Assembly: GCA_019187225.1 (NCBI GenBank)
Contig: JABAQQ010000004.1
Location: 62,001-126,000, forward strand
Length of the DNA: 64,000 nt
From: Saprospiraceae bacterium
GTDB lineage: Bacteria; Bacteroidota; Bacteroidia; Chitinophagales; Saprospiraceae
Reading direction: 5' to 3'
Below the pieces are notes generated by a model. That model did no database searches, was not told the DNA's origin, and saw nothing but the letters and a program-made list of their open reading frames with translations. The translations under genes and the position numbers were made by a program. Positions 35,161-43,674 of the stretch are shown here, one piece after another; within the stretch, counting starts at the first letter, position 1, and every line of letters starts with the position of its first letter.

Positions 35161-35318
35161 GTTTGGTTGCTGGTTATCAGTTATTTGTTATTGGTTCATT
35201 GGCTGTGACATGCCCGCCTGAAACCGACCTGTCTCATACCAATAACAATCAACCGGTACCCAATCTCCGACTCCCGCCCTTCCGCCCCCTGCCTGTACAA
35301 AACCAAACTCACATCATT

Positions 35319-36872
35319 GTGGATAAAGAACTCATAATCAACGCATCCGAAACGGGCGTTGAACTCGCCCTGCTCGAGGGCGGAAAACTCGTAGAACTCC
35401 ACCACCAAAAGACCAACAACAATTTCACCGTCGGCGACATCCTTATCGGCAAAATCAGGAAGATGATGCCTGGACTGAACGCCGCTTTTGTGGATATTGG
35501 CCACCGCAAAGACGCATTCCTGCACTACACCGACCTGGGGCCGAAACTGCGCTCGCTCGTCAAGTGGACGAACGGCGTGATGAACGGCAGCATCAACACC
35601 CACAAACTGGACCATTTCAAATACGAAGAAGAAATTGTCAAGACCGGCAAGGTGGACCAGGTATTGAACAAACGCTGGCCCATTCTCGTACAGATTTTGA
35701 AGGAACCGATCTCCACCAAAGGCCCGCGCCTTTCCTGCGAACTGACGCTGCCGGGACGTTATATGGTGTTATCGCCTTTTTCCGATGCCGTATCCGTATC
35801 CAAAAAAATCGCAAGCGGTGAAGAGCGCAAACGCCTGCATACCCTTGCCGAAAGCATCAAACCCAAGAATTTCGGGCTTATTATCCGCACCGCCGCAGAA
35901 GGCAAAAAAGTGCAGGAACTGCACGAAGAGCTGATGCGCCTGCTGGGACAATGGGAAGATATTTACCGCCAGTTGAAAACGGTAAACCCGCCTGCCAAAC
36001 TCCTGAGCGAGCTCGACAAGCCGGCCAGCGTACTGCGCGACCTGCTCAGTGACGGCTTCAGCCGAATCGTGGTAAACGACAAGGACTTGCACGCCGACGT
36101 CAGGGCATATCTGCAAAACATCAGCCCCGATCAGGTAGGGATCGTCCAGTATTACACCGGTACGAAACCGATCTTTGACGCTTACGGCATCACAAAACAA
36201 ATCAAAGCATCTTTTGGCAAAACGGCCACGATGAACAGTGGCGCCTACGTCGTCATTGAAAAAACCGAAGCCATGCACGTCATTGACGTGAACAGCGGAC
36301 ACAAGATCACTTCTGCCGACGTAGAGCAGACCATCTTTGGCGTGAACCTCGAAGCGGCAGAAGAAATAGCCCGCCAAATCCGCCTGCGCGACATTGGCGG
36401 CCTGATCGTGATTGACTTCATAGACATGAAAAACCAGGAACACAAAAAGTTGCTGGCCAAAAAAATGGAGGATTTCATGCGCAAAGACCGCTCGCAGCAT
36501 ACGATCCTGCCTTTGTCGAAGTTCGGCCTGATGCAGATCACCCGCGAACGCGCGCGCCCCGAAGTAGTCGTGGATACCGCCGAAGTGTGCCCCACTTGCG
36601 GTGGCACCGGCAAGGTGAACGCGACCATACTGCTTACCGACGACATCGAACGCGACCTGGAATTTATCATGCAATCGCGCCCGAAATCCCCACTGATTCT
36701 TTTGGTGCACCCCTACCTCGAAGCATATCTCAAAAAAGGTTTGTGGAAAAGCCGCCAGGTAAAGTGGTTTTTCAGATACAACAAGTGGATCCGTATCCGG
36801 CCCAATGCGGATTACCAGTTGACCGACTACCGCTTTTTTGATGGAAATGACGACGAGATCAGGTTGAATTAA
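35319..36872 (+). CDS. rng: Ribonuclease G/E family endoribonuclease
   Basis: This is a protein of about 517 residues. The conserved family N-terminus VDKELIINASETGVELALLEGGKLVELHHQ starts at a GTG at 35319; no ATG lies near, so I choose this codon. The S1 domain is FTVGDILIGKIRKMMPGLNAAFVDIGHRKDAFLHY. The catalytic core has MNSGAYVVIEKTEAMHVIDVNSG with the metal-binding aspartates (IDVNSG and VIDFIDM). The zinc-link motif is CPTCGGTGKV. Length fits RNase G-type enzymes without the large degradosome tail of E. coli RNase E. It processes rRNA and starts mRNA decay in the cytoplasm. Confidence 0.94.
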   Translation: MDKELIINASETGVELALLEGGKLVELHHQKTNNNFTVGDILIGKIRKMMPGLNAAFVDIGHRKDAFLHYTDLGPKLRSLVKWTNGVMNGSINTHKLDHFKYEEEIVKTGKVDQVLNKRWPILVQILKEPISTKGPRLSCELTLPGRYMVLSPFSDAVSVSKKIASGEERKRLHTLAESIKPKNFGLIIRTAAEGKKVQELHEELMRLLGQWEDIYRQLKTVNPPAKLLSELDKPASVLRDLLSDGFSRIVVNDKDLHADVRAYLQNISPDQVGIVQYYTGTKPIFDAYGITKQIKASFGKTATMNSGAYVVIEKTEAMHVIDVNSGHKITSADVEQTIFGVNLEAAEEIARQIRLRDIGGLIVIDFIDMKNQEHKKLLAKKMEDFMRKDRSQHTILPLSKFGLMQITRERARPEVVVDTAEVCPTCGGTGKVNATILLTDDIERDLEFIMQSRPKSPLILLVHPYLEAYLKKGLWKSRQVKWFFRYNKWIRIRPNADYQLTDYRFFDGNDDEIRLN

Positions 36873-36881
36873 GGTAAATGA

Positions 36882-36958
36882 GGGTCATTAAAGTCATTAG
36901 GGGTCATTATTAAAGGTCAATCGTTATTACGAATGCCCCCTAATGACTTTAATGACCC
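36882..36958. terminator. Long near-perfect inverted repeat between convergent genes
   Basis: Arms 36882-36908 and 36932-36958 (27 bp each) match with one mismatch. Each arm holds three copies of a GTCATTA-type word. It starts 10 bp after the rng stop and lies 22 bp from the end of the small lipopeptide gene, so it may serve both strands. Further GTCATTA copies trail to about 36980. Confidence 0.7.
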
Positions 36959-36980
36959 CTAATGACTCTCTTAATGACCC

Positions 36981-37091
36981 TTAAAAATGCGGACAATCGC
37001 ATTTCGGCTTAAAAAGACGGCAACTTTCCAACACGACCATCCCCACCATCAGCAGCAGGAAAGCGGCGCGCCACCAATTAATTTTTTTCAT
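36981..37091 (-). CDS. 36-residue lipopeptide
   Basis: The ATG at 37091 starts MKKINWWRAAFLLLMVGMVV, followed by LESC and then RLFKPKCDCPHF. The LESC sequence fits a lipobox, so the mature product would be an acylated peptide of about 12 residues ending CDCPHF. The same kind of tiny lipoprotein with a CDCP ending is, to my recollection, recurrent in Bacteroidota. A frame upstream of this ATG is open but has no signal features. A candidate promoter lies 30-58 bp upstream. Confidence 0.68.
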   Translation of the reverse strand: MKKINWWRAAFLLLMVGMVVLESCRLFKPKCDCPHF

Positions 37092-37120
37092 AGTCGAAAC
37101 TGTGTTTACTTTTACGATGG

Positions 37121-37149
37121 CGAAAGTAGCTAAATCGCTGCTTACCAAA
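37121..37149 (-). promoter_or_regulatory. Candidate promoter of the 36-residue lipopeptide gene
   Basis: On the reverse strand TTTG (37149-37146) is followed after 17 nt by TACTTTCG (37128-37121), one base from consensus. Start near 37114, about 23 nt before the ATG. Confidence 0.42.
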
Positions 37150-37214
37150 CGAAATTTTAACCTTGTCATTTGTATTTCACCTCAAAAACGCCAGGCAGGG
37201 TACAATCTTCCGCT

Positions 37215-38303
37215 TTGAAACGCATCCTCGTCGCACCGCTCAACTGGGGCCTCGGGCATGTTGCCCGCTGCATCCCGCTCATCCAGGCGCTCCGGAACAT
37301 GGGCGCGGAAGTGTTGCTGGCTTCCGATGGCGACGCCTTGCGCCTCCTGAAAGCTGAGTTTCCACAACTTCCCGCTTTTCAACTGCCTTCCTACCGCATT
37401 CGATACGACTCGCCCAATATGGTGCGCAACATTGCCTGGCAATTGCCACGCATCGTCTATGCTATACGCGCCGAGCAATGGGCAACCGAACGATTGGTGA
37501 ACGAACACGGGATTCAGGGTATTATTTCCGACAACCGCTACGGATGCTTCAGCCGCAAAGCCAACAACGTTGTACTCACCCACCAACTCCATCTGCGTGT
37601 ACCCGGCGTTTTTTTGGAATGGTCGGCCAACCGGGTTTTGCGCCGGGCTCTGGTGCAATTCGACACCATTTGGGTGCCGGATATCGCCGGCGAACCGAAT
37701 CTGTCGGGCGATCTTTCGCACGGAGAGCGGGCAATTCATCCGGACATCCATTTCATCGGGCCTTTATCGCGTATGCAAGCCGCCCATCCCTCCGGCGCCC
37801 ACCGCGAATCGGAATACGACATAGCCGTTGTGTTATCCGGCCCGGAGCCGCAGCGCACTTACTTAGAGCAGCGTCTGCTGGAGCAGGCTATGTTGTTGCC
37901 GCAAAAATTTATTTTCATCCAGGGAAAAACGAAAGCCAAGGAACACTATTACGTGGCGGAAAACGTGGAAGTAGTATCTTACCTGACTTCACACGAATTA
38001 AATGAAGTGTTGCTCGCCAGCAAAGTGTTGGTGTGCCGTTCGGGCTACAGCAGCATCATGGATTTGGCGGCCTTAAGCAAAAAAGCCCTGCTCATCCCCA
38101 CCCCCGGCCAGACAGAGCAGGAATACCTTGCCGGTTTTTTCTCGGCGCAAAACACATTTCTGGTCCAGAAGCAGGATGAAATAGACCTCGAATCGGGCTT
38201 GGAAAATGTACCGGAAACGTCAGGCTTTCAGCCCGGACAATTCGATACCGGGGCGTTTGAGCCGTTTTTAAAAAATTGGGTAGAGACATTGCGCACTCAT
38301 TGA
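37215..38303 (+). CDS. Glycosyltransferase, MurG/GT28-like
   Basis: This is a protein of about 362 residues. The N-terminal domain starts KRILVAPLNWGLGHVARCIPLIQAL, where GLGHVAR is the glycine-rich acceptor loop typical of MurG/UGT-like GT-B enzymes. The C-terminal part has VVLSGPEPQRTYLEQRL, FIFIQGK, VLVCRSGYSSIMDLAALSKKALLIPTPGQTEQEYLA, the nucleotide-sugar binding signature of GT28. There is no ATG at the front: TTG at 37215 gives LKRILVAP and is the best start, with another TTG at 37170. It is cytoplasmic or membrane-associated. Donor and acceptor are unknown; a glycolipid or UDP-sugar role is probable. Confidence 0.82.
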   Translation: MKRILVAPLNWGLGHVARCIPLIQALRNMGAEVLLASDGDALRLLKAEFPQLPAFQLPSYRIRYDSPNMVRNIAWQLPRIVYAIRAEQWATERLVNEHGIQGIISDNRYGCFSRKANNVVLTHQLHLRVPGVFLEWSANRVLRRALVQFDTIWVPDIAGEPNLSGDLSHGERAIHPDIHFIGPLSRMQAAHPSGAHRESEYDIAVVLSGPEPQRTYLEQRLLEQAMLLPQKFIFIQGKTKAKEHYYVAENVEVVSYLTSHELNEVLLASKVLVCRSGYSSIMDLAALSKKALLIPTPGQTEQEYLAGFFSAQNTFLVQKQDEIDLESGLENVPETSGFQPGQFDTGAFEPFLKNWVETLRTH

Positions 38304-38348
38304 ACAGTTGACTTTCTAAGTTTGCAGCACGATCAAAACTTTCTGACA

Positions 38349-41300
38349 ATGAAATCCGTCCTTTTTCTTGCGCTCTGCCTTCTCCCCGCTTCGCTTTCCG
38401 CTCAAAACCCTCAAACCCTCAAACCATATTTCCAACAGGAAGTCAACTATAAAATTGTTGCAACGCTCGACGATAAAACCCATACCCTGACCGGCAACAT
38501 CGAAATCGAATACATCAACAACTCCCCCGACGCACTCACCGAAGTATGGATGCATCTCTGGGGCAATGCCTATAAAAACCGCCAAACTGCCTTTTGCAAA
38601 CAAAAACTGCGCGACGGCAGCAGCCGCTTTTATTTTGCAGAAGAAAAGGATCTCGGTTATTTCAAGAACCTCGATTTTGCTGTAAACGGCCAGAAAACGG
38701 AGTGGCAATATGATACGAAAAATCCCGATATTGCCTTATTGAAATTGACACAACCGCTCGCCCCCGGCGAGCGGATCACCATCGCCACGCCCTTCGTGCT
38801 CAAAATCCCCGCCTCCTTTTCCCGGCTCGGCCACGTCGGCACTTCCTATCAAATGACGCAATGGTACCCCAAACCGGCGGTATACGACCGCAAAGGCTGG
38901 CACCCGATGCCTTATCTCGACATTGGCGAATTTTATTCCGAATTCGGATCTTTCGATGTGACGCTCACTTTGCCTGAAAATTATGTGGTGGGCGCGACGG
39001 GCGTCCTAAAAACGCCTGCGGAGGTGGAATTTCTGACAAAAAAAGAGGCGGAATCACGGGAGATGTTGTTTGTAAAAATGGCAAAGCCCAACCAGGAGCA
39101 TACGCAGGGCGACTCTTTCCCGCCCTCCAGTGCCACCCTGAAGACAATTCGTTACACCGCCGGGCGCGTACACGATTTTGCCTGGTTCGCCGATAAAAGG
39201 TTTTTTGTTTTGAAAGACACGGCTCGCCTGGCATCCGGCCGTACGGTGGACTGTTGGGCTATGTTCCCGCCTTCAAGACTCAGCGCATTGAAAAGATCGC
39301 AAGCAGATATGTGGAAAAAAGGCGCTTTTTACGTGCGGCGCGCCGTCGAATTTTACTCCGAAAAAGTGGGCGAGTATCCCTGGCCTCAAGCGACGGCGGT
39401 GCATTCGGCGCTGAGCGCAGGTGGCGGTATGGAATACCCCATGATCACCGTCATCGGCAATTCCTCCTCAGCCAAAGATCTGGACGACGTGATCACGCAT
39501 GAAGTGGGGCATAATTGGTTTTACGGCATACTCGCTTCCAACGAGCGCGATCACCCCTTCATGGACGAAGGTCTGAACTCCTATTACGAGCAGCGTTATA
39601 TGAACCAATATTACGGCAGTTACGACCCGGTCGGACTGCCCAAATTCATATACGAACCGAAAAAAAACGGCCCCTTGCTCAACACCGGCTATCTTTTACT
39701 TGCCCGAGAACACAAGGATACGCCTCCGGATTCCCATGCCAACGACTTTGCACCGATCGCATATGGCCTGCAGGTGTACATGAAAACGGCTCTGTGTATG
39801 TACTGGTTGGAAAAATCCGCCGGTACAGAACGGCTCGATGCAGCCATGCAGGAATACTACCGCCAGTGGCAATTCCGGCATCCGTATCCTGAGGATTTGA
39901 AAGCGGTTTTTGATCAAAACGGTCTCGATGCGAATTGGTTCTTCGAAACCATGCAAACACAGAAAAAGGCGGATTTTGCATTAAAAGGGATCAAAAAGGA
40001 CAATGGACATTGGACACTGGACATTGAAAACAAAGGAGATCTGCAAGCCCCTTTTTCCGTGACGGCGCTCAGGGATGGAAAAGCGGTAGAGACGAAATGG
40101 TATTCCGCACCGGGACAACTCGAATTTCCGGACGCGGATGCCGACGTATTCGTCATTGACCATGAATCCGTTGTGCTGGACTTGAACCGAAAGAACAACC
40201 GCCGTCGCAGCTCCGGTTTTTTGCCCGGTTTCGAGCCTTTGGAACTCAGAACCCTGGCGCCGTTTCAAAGTCCCGGACGCAGCACCCTCGCCGTAATGCC
40301 CTGGCTCGGCTGGAACAATTACGACAAGACCATGGCCGGCGTGTTGATTTACAACCCAGTCCTGCCCTCCCCCCGGCTGCAATACTTCCTCGCGCCGGGC
40401 TACGGTTTTGGCTCGCGCCAGTTCGCAGGAATGGCCGACGTGCAATATCGCTTTTATCCGGGCGGACTGTTTCCGAAAATAAGCGTCGGTGTGAACGCAA
40501 AAATGTTCGATTTCGACTATAACGAGCGGGATGATTATTATTCCAAATTCTATCGGGTAGCGCCACAGATCAGGGCCGAATTGCGCGACAATTCCCTTTC
40601 TTTCAGACATTTTTTGAATTTCCGAACCCTGTTCATCGGCAAAGAATCCGATGTGCGCGATAGCACCGTTTTCGTCGGAAAGGAGTACGATAAATATACG
40701 ATATACGAAGCCCGTTATGAGGCAGAACAACGCGGGATGCCCAATCCCTGGCGGTTTGCAACGGCATTGGAATGGCAGAACGGCCGCGATGCTTTCGGCG
40801 ATAAAGGCAAATACCTGCGCGGTTCGCTCGAATGGCGTCAGCAGATCTTTTATAAACCCGGCAGGAAAGTCACGGCGCGCATATTTGCGGGCGCCTTTTT
40901 GCAAAACGACCGCCGCAACGACGGCATCCTCGCAGGCGATCCTGCCCAAGCATCGTTGGCGCTCAATCCCCAGGGTTTCAACGACTATCGCTTCGACCAG
41001 ATTTTCCTCGCCCGGAGCGGAGGCGCCGATATTCTGGGCCGCCAGGTGAGCCAAACGGAAGGTGGATTCAAGGGAGCATTCGGAGCGCCTTTCGCGGGTA
41101 CCATCGGCATATCGAACAATTTCATCGTGTCGCTCAACCTGAAGGCCGACCTCCCGCAGCGGCTACCGCTCGGATTGCCGGTGAAACCCTGGTTCGACAT
41201 CGGCTGGTTCGACGACGCCACACTTCTGGGCGAAAACCGCCCAAAAGAAGAACAACTGCTCTGGAGCGGTGGCTTTATGCTCGAATTCTTTAACGGGGGA

Positions 41301-41450
41301 TTGGAAATTTATTTCCCTGTCATCCATTCCAAATCGCTGAAAAACAAATACGACGAAGTATTTGGGGGCAATTACTGGAAATGGATTTCCTGGAGCATGC
41401 AGTTAGGAAAGCTTGAACCGACGGAAATCCTGGACAGTATGGTACGGTGA
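38349..41450 (+). CDS. M1-family zinc metallopeptidase fused to an outer-membrane beta-barrel-like domain
   Basis: This 1033-residue protein has a signal peptide, MKSVLFLALCLLPASLSAQ. The M1 N-terminal domain and catalytic domain contain GGMEYPM (in the place of GAMEN) and the zinc site HEVGH at 384-388 with E407 (HEXXH-X18-E). From about residue 620 onward the sequence changes to alternating aromatic strands (VMPWLGWNNYDKTMAGVLIYN, YFLAPGYGFGSRQFAGMADVQYRFYP, KITARIFAGAFLQND-like) up to the C-terminus WKWISWSMQLGKLEP. This resembles an outer-membrane barrel, which would hold the peptidase at the outer membrane. There is no T9SS tail. A TAAGTTTG box (38317-38324) lies 25 bp before the ATG. 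Confidence 0.87.
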   Translation: MKSVLFLALCLLPASLSAQNPQTLKPYFQQEVNYKIVATLDDKTHTLTGNIEIEYINNSPDALTEVWMHLWGNAYKNRQTAFCKQKLRDGSSRFYFAEEKDLGYFKNLDFAVNGQKTEWQYDTKNPDIALLKLTQPLAPGERITIATPFVLKIPASFSRLGHVGTSYQMTQWYPKPAVYDRKGWHPMPYLDIGEFYSEFGSFDVTLTLPENYVVGATGVLKTPAEVEFLTKKEAESREMLFVKMAKPNQEHTQGDSFPPSSATLKTIRYTAGRVHDFAWFADKRFFVLKDTARLASGRTVDCWAMFPPSRLSALKRSQADMWKKGAFYVRRAVEFYSEKVGEYPWPQATAVHSALSAGGGMEYPMITVIGNSSSAKDLDDVITHEVGHNWFYGILASNERDHPFMDEGLNSYYEQRYMNQYYGSYDPVGLPKFIYEPKKNGPLLNTGYLLLAREHKDTPPDSHANDFAPIAYGLQVYMKTALCMYWLEKSAGTERLDAAMQEYYRQWQFRHPYPEDLKAVFDQNGLDANWFFETMQTQKKADFALKGIKKDNGHWTLDIENKGDLQAPFSVTALRDGKAVETKWYSAPGQLEFPDADADVFVIDHESVVLDLNRKNNRRRSSGFLPGFEPLELRTLAPFQSPGRSTLAVMPWLGWNNYDKTMAGVLIYNPVLPSPRLQYFLAPGYGFGSRQFAGMADVQYRFYPGGLFPKISVGVNAKMFDFDYNERDDYYSKFYRVAPQIRAELRDNSLSFRHFLNFRTLFIGKESDVRDSTVFVGKEYDKYTIYEARYEAEQRGMPNPWRFATALEWQNGRDAFGDKGKYLRGSLEWRQQIFYKPGRKVTARIFAGAFLQNDRRNDGILAGDPAQASLALNPQGFNDYRFDQIFLARSGGADILGRQVSQTEGGFKGAFGAPFAGTIGISNNFIVSLNLKADLPQRLPLGLPVKPWFDIGWFDDATLLGENRPKEEQLLWSGGFMLEFFNGGLEIYFPVIHSKSLKNKYDEVFGGNYWKWISWSMQLGKLEPTEILDSMVR

Positions 41451-41469
41451 GAAAAGAGAGGTTTCAATT

Positions 41470-42114
41470 TTAAACAGTCTCCTTGACCATCAAATGAAGC
41501 CGCAGCAAATCTTTCAAATGATCCGTAAAGCGGGCCCTGCCTTTTGCGGAATAAATATTGTCTTCGCAGTCCTCTCCCAGCATGATACACATCAGTTTGC
41601 CCTGTCCTATGAGTGTTGAAAAAGAGCCGAATACGGTTGCTATGGTCAATTCCACATCAGCCGGGCGGAACATTCCTTTATCCTGACCTTCCAGGATGAA
41701 TCCGCGTATCACACTGAGAACATTAGCGAAATGATCCGTGATGGCGTTCACAAGTTTGGGGCGCTGGCTCAGTGACATCTCCCGCATGATGATTCGGTGA
41801 AAATTGTATCCCTCGAACAATTTTTCAGCATACATATCTACTGTAGCCAGGAGTTTCTCCCAGGGAGTAGAGATAGAGTTGGCTATTTCACTCAATCGTT
41901 CGAGGGTGAGGGGAAATTTTTCGGCGATCAATGCTTCCAGGAGGCCGACTTTCGATCCGAAGTGGTAACTGACCATGGCAACATTCACCCCCGCTTCATT
42001 GGCAAGTTGGCGGACGGTCACCGCCTCGAAACCCTTCCGGGCAAAAAGCCGTTCGGCGACTTCGAGCAGGATTTCCCGGGTGTCATTTCTTTCAGGCGGT
42101 GAAAAGTCGGCCAT
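41470..42114 (-). CDS. TetR/AcrR-family transcriptional regulator
   Basis: This is a 214-residue protein from the ATG at 42114 (MADFSPPERNDTREILLEVAERLF). The N-terminal helix-turn-helix is complete: ARKGFEAVTVRQLANEAGVNVAMVSYHFGSKVGLLEALI. The C-terminal ligand-binding helices differ from known effector classes, so the ligand is unknown. It is convergent with the M1 peptidase gene (20 bp apart) and has its own promoter, so it is probably not in an operon. Targets cannot be predicted; autoregulation is usual. Confidence 0.92.
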   Translation of the reverse strand: MADFSPPERNDTREILLEVAERLFARKGFEAVTVRQLANEAGVNVAMVSYHFGSKVGLLEALIAEKFPLTLERLSEIANSISTPWEKLLATVDMYAEKLFEGYNFHRIIMREMSLSQRPKLVNAITDHFANVLSVIRGFILEGQDKGMFRPADVELTIATVFGSFSTLIGQGKLMCIMLGEDCEDNIYSAKGRARFTDHLKDLLRLHLMVKETV

Positions 42115-42134
42115 AATCCGTTGGTTACAAAAGG

Positions 42135-42167
42135 CAAAAGTAAAAAAATTAAACACCCGTTTGACAA
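42135..42167 (-). promoter_or_regulatory. Candidate promoter of the TetR gene
   Basis: On the reverse strand TTG (42167-42165) is followed after 22 nt by a perfect TACTTTTG (42142-42135). Start near 42128, about 15 nt before the ATG at 42114. Confidence 0.5.
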
Positions 42168-42180
42168 TCAGGGTATTTCT

Positions 42181-43608
42181 TTAACGCCTTTCCAACTTTT
42201 TTGTCACTTGCCCTGCAAGCCATTCGCGGTGCATCATTTCCCGCGCCGGTGGTAATTGTTCATAAAGGGACTGGTAGCGCCCGCGGTCGCCGGGAGGGAT
42301 TTTTATAAATTTGGCAGTGAACTCCACAAATTTTTGCATTTGCCGTTTGCGTTCCGGGTCGAGCACCTGGTTGCGATGCAAGAATATCCGCGTAGCTTCC
42401 AGGTACGATACCAGCAGCTCGGTCTGGTCGGTTTCACAAAATATCTTGATGAGCAGGCTGCGGACCGTAATATTGAGCAGCACGTCGGTAAATTCGACCT
42501 GGAGCAGGGCCTGCTGGGCCTCGTCGTATTGTTTCAGGTGGTAATGATATTGGGCAAGGTTGTAACGGAAAACGTTTTCCGCGTATTCCGCCGGAAGCCG
42601 CCCGCAGTAATCGTGGATAAACTTGCTGGTCCAATCGGCTTGTCCGGTTTTAAGGCCGACCGCCACGATGTTGGTATAGTCCCAGGGCGAAATAAAACCG
42701 CCATTGAAGATCAACCCGTTTTTCAGAAGTATTTTATTGATCTCCAAATGTTCATGTAAAAAACGGTCGTCGTTGAAACGGTTGATCCGACGGGTGCAAT
42801 AGTTGAGCAATTGAAGATAGAGCTGTTGCAATTCGCCGGATTCAAAAAAATGCTCCGAAGCGGCGATCAGGGATTTAGCCGATTCGAAGTGCTCCGTCTC
42901 ATCGGGATGGGTCAACAGCAACAACAGGTTGCGGTAAATCCGGATTGCCGGAATATCAGAATAAATTTCCGACTCCGACCAGGCCATGACCTCATCCAGG
43001 TAAGGGGTATCGTAACGTATGTTCAACACGGTTTCGTAATTGAGCATTTCACAGGCATAACGCAGTTTTTCGGCAATGAAATAAACATCGAGGGCATCGG
43101 CAGCCACCTGAAGACGCTCGTTGTAAATCCTTTGATGGTGGTCGCCGTGCTCGTAAAAAAAACGCCTGGCGATGAGTTGTTCTCTATAAAAACCGGCATC
43201 GCGCAGAGGCGACAACGCTAATATTTTTTCTGCCTCTGCCTGCGTGGATTTATAATGCTTAGGCAAATCCAGATCGCGATACAACTGCATTAATGTCAGT
43301 TGTTGTTTCCATTCGTCGGAAAGGAACGACTCTACAACGAGGAATCTTTCAGTTAGTGCGAGCAGGCGGCTGGACAAATGAGCCAGCGATTTTTCGTCCA
43401 GCGATTTGTTGACCGTCAGTTTTTTCAGCACATTTTGACGCGAAAGTTGCGGATGGTTAAAGGCAGGCGCGTATTTTTGTAAATAATTGAAAAGCAGCAG
43501 ACAATCGTCATTCTTGTTAAAAAAAGGCGACTGCAGAAAATCGCCTAACCGCGATAATTGCCGCGGCGTCAGCGCCCTGAAAAGTTCGATGAGTTTGCTG
43601 TCTGTCAC
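42181..43608 (-). CDS. Conserved helical hypothetical protein (475 residues)
   Basis: The start is GTG at 43608 (MTDSKLIELFRAL), supported by an upstream GGAGG eight bases before it, one of the few Shine-Dalgarno sequences in the window. The protein is almost all helical with Leu/Tyr-rich repeats resembling TPR/SEL1 solenoid helices (YRNLLLLLTHPDETEHFESAKSLI, LYLQLLNYCTRRINRF, YNLAQYHYHLKQYDEAQQALLQVEF). There is no signal or membrane segment, so it is cytoplasmic. No catalytic motif is visible. I do not recognise a named family; a scaffold or regulatory role is possible. It is divergent from the dockerin-type T9SS gene with only 66 bp between start codons. Confidence 0.72.
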   Translation of the reverse strand: MTDSKLIELFRALTPRQLSRLGDFLQSPFFNKNDDCLLLFNYLQKYAPAFNHPQLSRQNVLKKLTVNKSLDEKSLAHLSSRLLALTERFLVVESFLSDEWKQQLTLMQLYRDLDLPKHYKSTQAEAEKILALSPLRDAGFYREQLIARRFFYEHGDHHQRIYNERLQVAADALDVYFIAEKLRYACEMLNYETVLNIRYDTPYLDEVMAWSESEIYSDIPAIRIYRNLLLLLTHPDETEHFESAKSLIAASEHFFESGELQQLYLQLLNYCTRRINRFNDDRFLHEHLEINKILLKNGLIFNGGFISPWDYTNIVAVGLKTGQADWTSKFIHDYCGRLPAEYAENVFRYNLAQYHYHLKQYDEAQQALLQVEFTDVLLNITVRSLLIKIFCETDQTELLVSYLEATRIFLHRNQVLDPERKRQMQKFVEFTAKFIKIPPGDRGRYQSLYEQLPPAREMMHREWLAGQVTKKLERR

Positions 43609-43674
43609 GATAGAACCTCCATGCGCCTAAAGTTCCGGCACTTTCAGCGTCATTTCCTAACCAAATGCACAATT

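Larger units (their letters stand above)
34906..35318 (+). other. Long untranslated leader region of the RNase G/E gene
   Basis: About 410 bp lie between the upstream terminator and the GTG start of rng. A frame is open throughout, but the translated sequence has no conserved residues before VDKELIINASETG. The stretch holds a perfect 16-bp palindrome (35086-35101), a GC hairpin with T-run (35117-35160), and a small inverted pair TGTTATTGGT/ACCAATAACA (35186-35195, 35238-35247). It looks like a regulatory leader rather than coding DNA. Confidence 0.5.

Noticed and set aside
34944-35318. Coding use of the open frame upstream of rng
   Set aside because: No conserved residues before VDKELIINASETG, and the stretch holds a palindrome and terminator-like hairpin.
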